DNA from: Chromatiales bacterium
Lineage (GTDB): Bacteria > Pseudomonadota > Gammaproteobacteria > Steroidobacterales > GCA-2729495
Length of the DNA: 45,121 bases
Direction: 5' to 3'
Assembly: GCA_016789845.1 (NCBI GenBank)
Contig: JAEUQA010000042.1
Span: 1 to 45,121 of the forward strand
The translations under genes were made by a program, and so were the position numbers. This document shows, piece by piece, positions 43,842 to 45,121 of the stretch. The notes under the pieces are model-generated. The model was not told the origin of the DNA and ran no database searches. It worked only from the letters and a program-made list of their open reading frames with translations. Within the stretch, counting starts at the first letter, position 1, and each line of letters opens with the position of its first letter.

Positions 43842-44177
43842 ATGCCCCCCGACTCCACCCCCGACGCCCTGGTGGTGCTCTGCACCTGCCCGGACGAGCC
43901 GACCGCCACCGGAATTGCGACCGCCCTCCTCGCGGAGGAACTGGCCGCGTGCGTGAATTGTGTCGCGGGAATCCGGTCCATGTACCGGTGGGAAGGGCAA
44001 ATCAGGGACGACACCGAGGTGCTGCTGGTCATCAAGACCCGCGCGGCCCGGTACGGGGCGCTCGAGACACTGGTCCGGGCGCGTCATCCCTATGAATTGC
44101 CTGAGATAATTGCGCTGCCGGTCGTGGCCGGAGCGCGGGACTATCTGGACTGGATCAGGCAGGCTACAGGCGCATGA
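43842..44177 (+). CDS. cutA: divalent-cation tolerance protein CutA
   Basis: The 111-residue protein has the CutA1 trimer signature: VVLCTCPDEPTATGIATALL, LAACVNCVAGIRSMYRWEGQ, LLVIKTRA and RHPYELPEIIALPVVAG. It is a small ferredoxin-like trimeric protein linked to copper tolerance and to DsbD biogenesis by gene context. Its TGA overlaps the dsbD ATG (ATGA), the usual cutA-dsbD coupling. Confidence 0.93.
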   Translation: MPPDSTPDALVVLCTCPDEPTATGIATALLAEELAACVNCVAGIRSMYRWEGQIRDDTEVLLVIKTRAARYGALETLVRARHPYELPEIIALPVVAGARDYLDWIRQATGA

Positions 44178-45121
44178 AGCGACTCACTCGGGCGGTCCTG
44201 GCGTTCACGCTCCTCGTTACCGGCGGGCTGGCGGTGGCCCAGCTCGCCCCAGGCCAGGACATCCTGAAGCCGGAGCAGGCGTTCCGGTATGCCGTGACCG
44301 CCACCGGCGACGCCCTGCTCGTCCGCTGGACGATAGAACCCAAGCACTACCTGTACCAGGAGCGCATGAGCTTCGAGAGCCGGACCGCCGGCGTCACCCT
44401 GGGCCCGGCCGAGATGCCCCAGGGCAAGCTCTACCGGGACGAGTACTTCGGCGACATGCACATCTACCGGGACTCGGCCGAGATCCGCCTGCCCATCGCC
44501 ACCCGCTCCCCCGGCATCGACAGCGTTGCGCTGGCCATCAAGTCCCAGGGCTGCGCCGACGCGGGCCTCTGCTACCCGCCCCAGGTCTGGGTGACCAACG
44601 TCAGCCTGCCAGCCGGCGGCGCCGGCCCGGCTGTCGGCGGCCCCGCCGGCCGGCTCGGCGCGCTGCTCGGTGCAGCCGCAACCGGTGCCGGCGCGGGCCC
44701 GAAGGACGAGCCCCTCCCCGTCGAGCAGGCCTTCCGCCATCGCACGGAACTCGCGGATCCCTTCACCCTGAAGGTGACCTGGGCGATTGCGCCGGGGTAC
44801 TACCTGTACCGGCACACGCTGGGCGCAACCACCAGCAGCCGGGACGTGCAGCTCGGGCCACCCCAACTCCCGCCCGGCGAGCCCAAGGTGGACGAGGAGT
44901 ACGGCAACACGCTCGTCTTCTACGACGAGGTGACGATGACGGTGCCGCTCACCCGCAGCGGCCCCGCCGCCCGGGACCTGCCGCTGACCGTCCGCTTCCA
45001 GGGCTGCAAGGAAGACAGCATCTGCTACCCGCCCCAGACGGTGGCGACGACGAGTGCGTTGCCGGAAGCGGTCGTCGGCGTCGCGGCTGAAGGCGCTCCT
45101 GCAGTAGGAGCGGCTTCAGCC
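44174..45121 (+). CDS. dsbD: thiol:disulfide interchange protein DsbD, N-terminal part with duplicated alpha domain (partial)
   Basis: This 316-residue fragment runs off the window. It has a signal peptide (1 to about 22, AVLAFTLLVTGGLAVA) and two DsbD-alpha-like domains: about 28-145, with C127-ADAGL-C133-YPPQ, and about 179-290, with C278-KEDSI-C284-YPPQ. E. coli DsbD has one such domain. DsbD passes electrons from cytoplasmic thioredoxin to periplasmic partners, and the Cys pair of the alpha domain is the exit point. Residues 303-316 are encoded by a REP element. The membrane and thioredoxin-like domains lie beyond the window and are assumed. It is coupled to cutA. Confidence 0.88.
   Translation, partial: MKRLTRAVLAFTLLVTGGLAVAQLAPGQDILKPEQAFRYAVTATGDALLVRWTIEPKHYLYQERMSFESRTAGVTLGPAEMPQGKLYRDEYFGDMHIYRDSAEIRLPIATRSPGIDSVALAIKSQGCADAGLCYPPQVWVTNVSLPAGGAGPAVGGPAGRLGALLGAAATGAGAGPKDEPLPVEQAFRHRTELADPFTLKVTWAIAPGYYLYRHTLGATTSSRDVQLGPPQLPPGEPKVDEEYGNTLVFYDEVTMTVPLTRSGPAARDLPLTVRFQGCKEDSICYPPQTVATTSALPEAVVGVAAEGAPAVGAASA
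45081..45121. repeat. in-frame REP elements within dsbD, cut by the window end
   Basis: TCGCGGCTGAAGGCGCTCCT (from 45081) is an inverted REP copy, followed almost at once by GTAGGAGCGGCTTCAGCC (45104 to the end). Both are read in frame as VAAEGAPAVGAASA; GTA is Val, so no stop occurs. The reading of the inverted copy (AAEGAP) matches that of the oligopeptidase REP (APEGAP). Confidence 0.8.

Overview
The window is GC-rich, gene-dense bacterial chromosome and reads as Gammaproteobacteria. It carries a complete arnBCADTEF operon next to an eptA-type gene, groESL with both a CIRCE operator and a heat-shock-like promoter, cutA-dsbD, an ECF sigma/FecR/TonB-receptor unit, a PEP-CTERM-type protein, and many GTAG-type REP palindromes like those described from Stenotrophomonas and other Xanthomonadales. 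A xanthomonad-like or neighbouring (Nevskiales/Steroidobacter-type) lineage is my best guess, but the genus cannot be read from the sequence. No rRNA, tRNA, CRISPR array, prophage or transposase gene is visible, and no stretch longer than about 300 bases lacks a gene.

Layout. (1) 33-6020, minus strand: a tightly coupled operon of thermostable-hemolysin-family protein, AMP-dependent acyl ligase, haem-oxygenase-like diiron oxidase (HDO), SDR, exported TPR protein and PAP2 phosphatase, followed by an EamA transporter. (2) 6190-10332, plus: ECF sigma, FecR with an STN-like C-terminus, a strong hairpin terminator, and an STN-containing TonB-dependent receptor. (3) 10391-20902, plus: lipid A charge modification, namely an EptA-type phosphoethanolamine transferase, an unknown exported protein, and arnB-C-A-D-T-E-F. 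(4) 20862-28000: tandem-domain GFA protein and a COG4705 membrane protein (minus); pirin, PEP-CTERM protein, orphan sulfate-binding protein and lipoprotein oligopeptidase B (plus). (5) 28010-33185: Omp85/BamA-like barrel protein (minus), two small overlapping genes (plus), and a membrane PAS-GGDEF-EAL protein (minus). (6) 33424-35306, plus: LLM flavin oxidoreductase, hotdog thioesterase, and a CDP-archaeol-synthase-like membrane protein. (7) 35318-41261, minus: DevBCA-like exporter whose ATPase is fused to a GAF domain, cNMP-binding patatin phospholipase, and a LEA14-like lipoprotein. (8) 41283-45121: DUF2905 protein, groEL-groES (minus), cutA, and dsbD running off the end.

The strongest unusual signals are two. 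First, REP elements interact with coding sequence. The 5' TAG of a GTAG-type element supplies the stop codon of several unrelated genes, including both genes of one convergent pair, while two genes (the oligopeptidase and dsbD) carry REP palindromes in frame inside the protein. Second, the six-gene hemolysin-family/ligase/diiron-oxidase/SDR operon looks like an uncharacterised pathway for a fatty-acid-derived small molecule or lipid. Other notable points are a perfect 41-bp inverted repeat filling the groES-cutA promoter gap, an ABC ATPase-GAF fusion, and a DsbD with a duplicated N-terminal redox domain.
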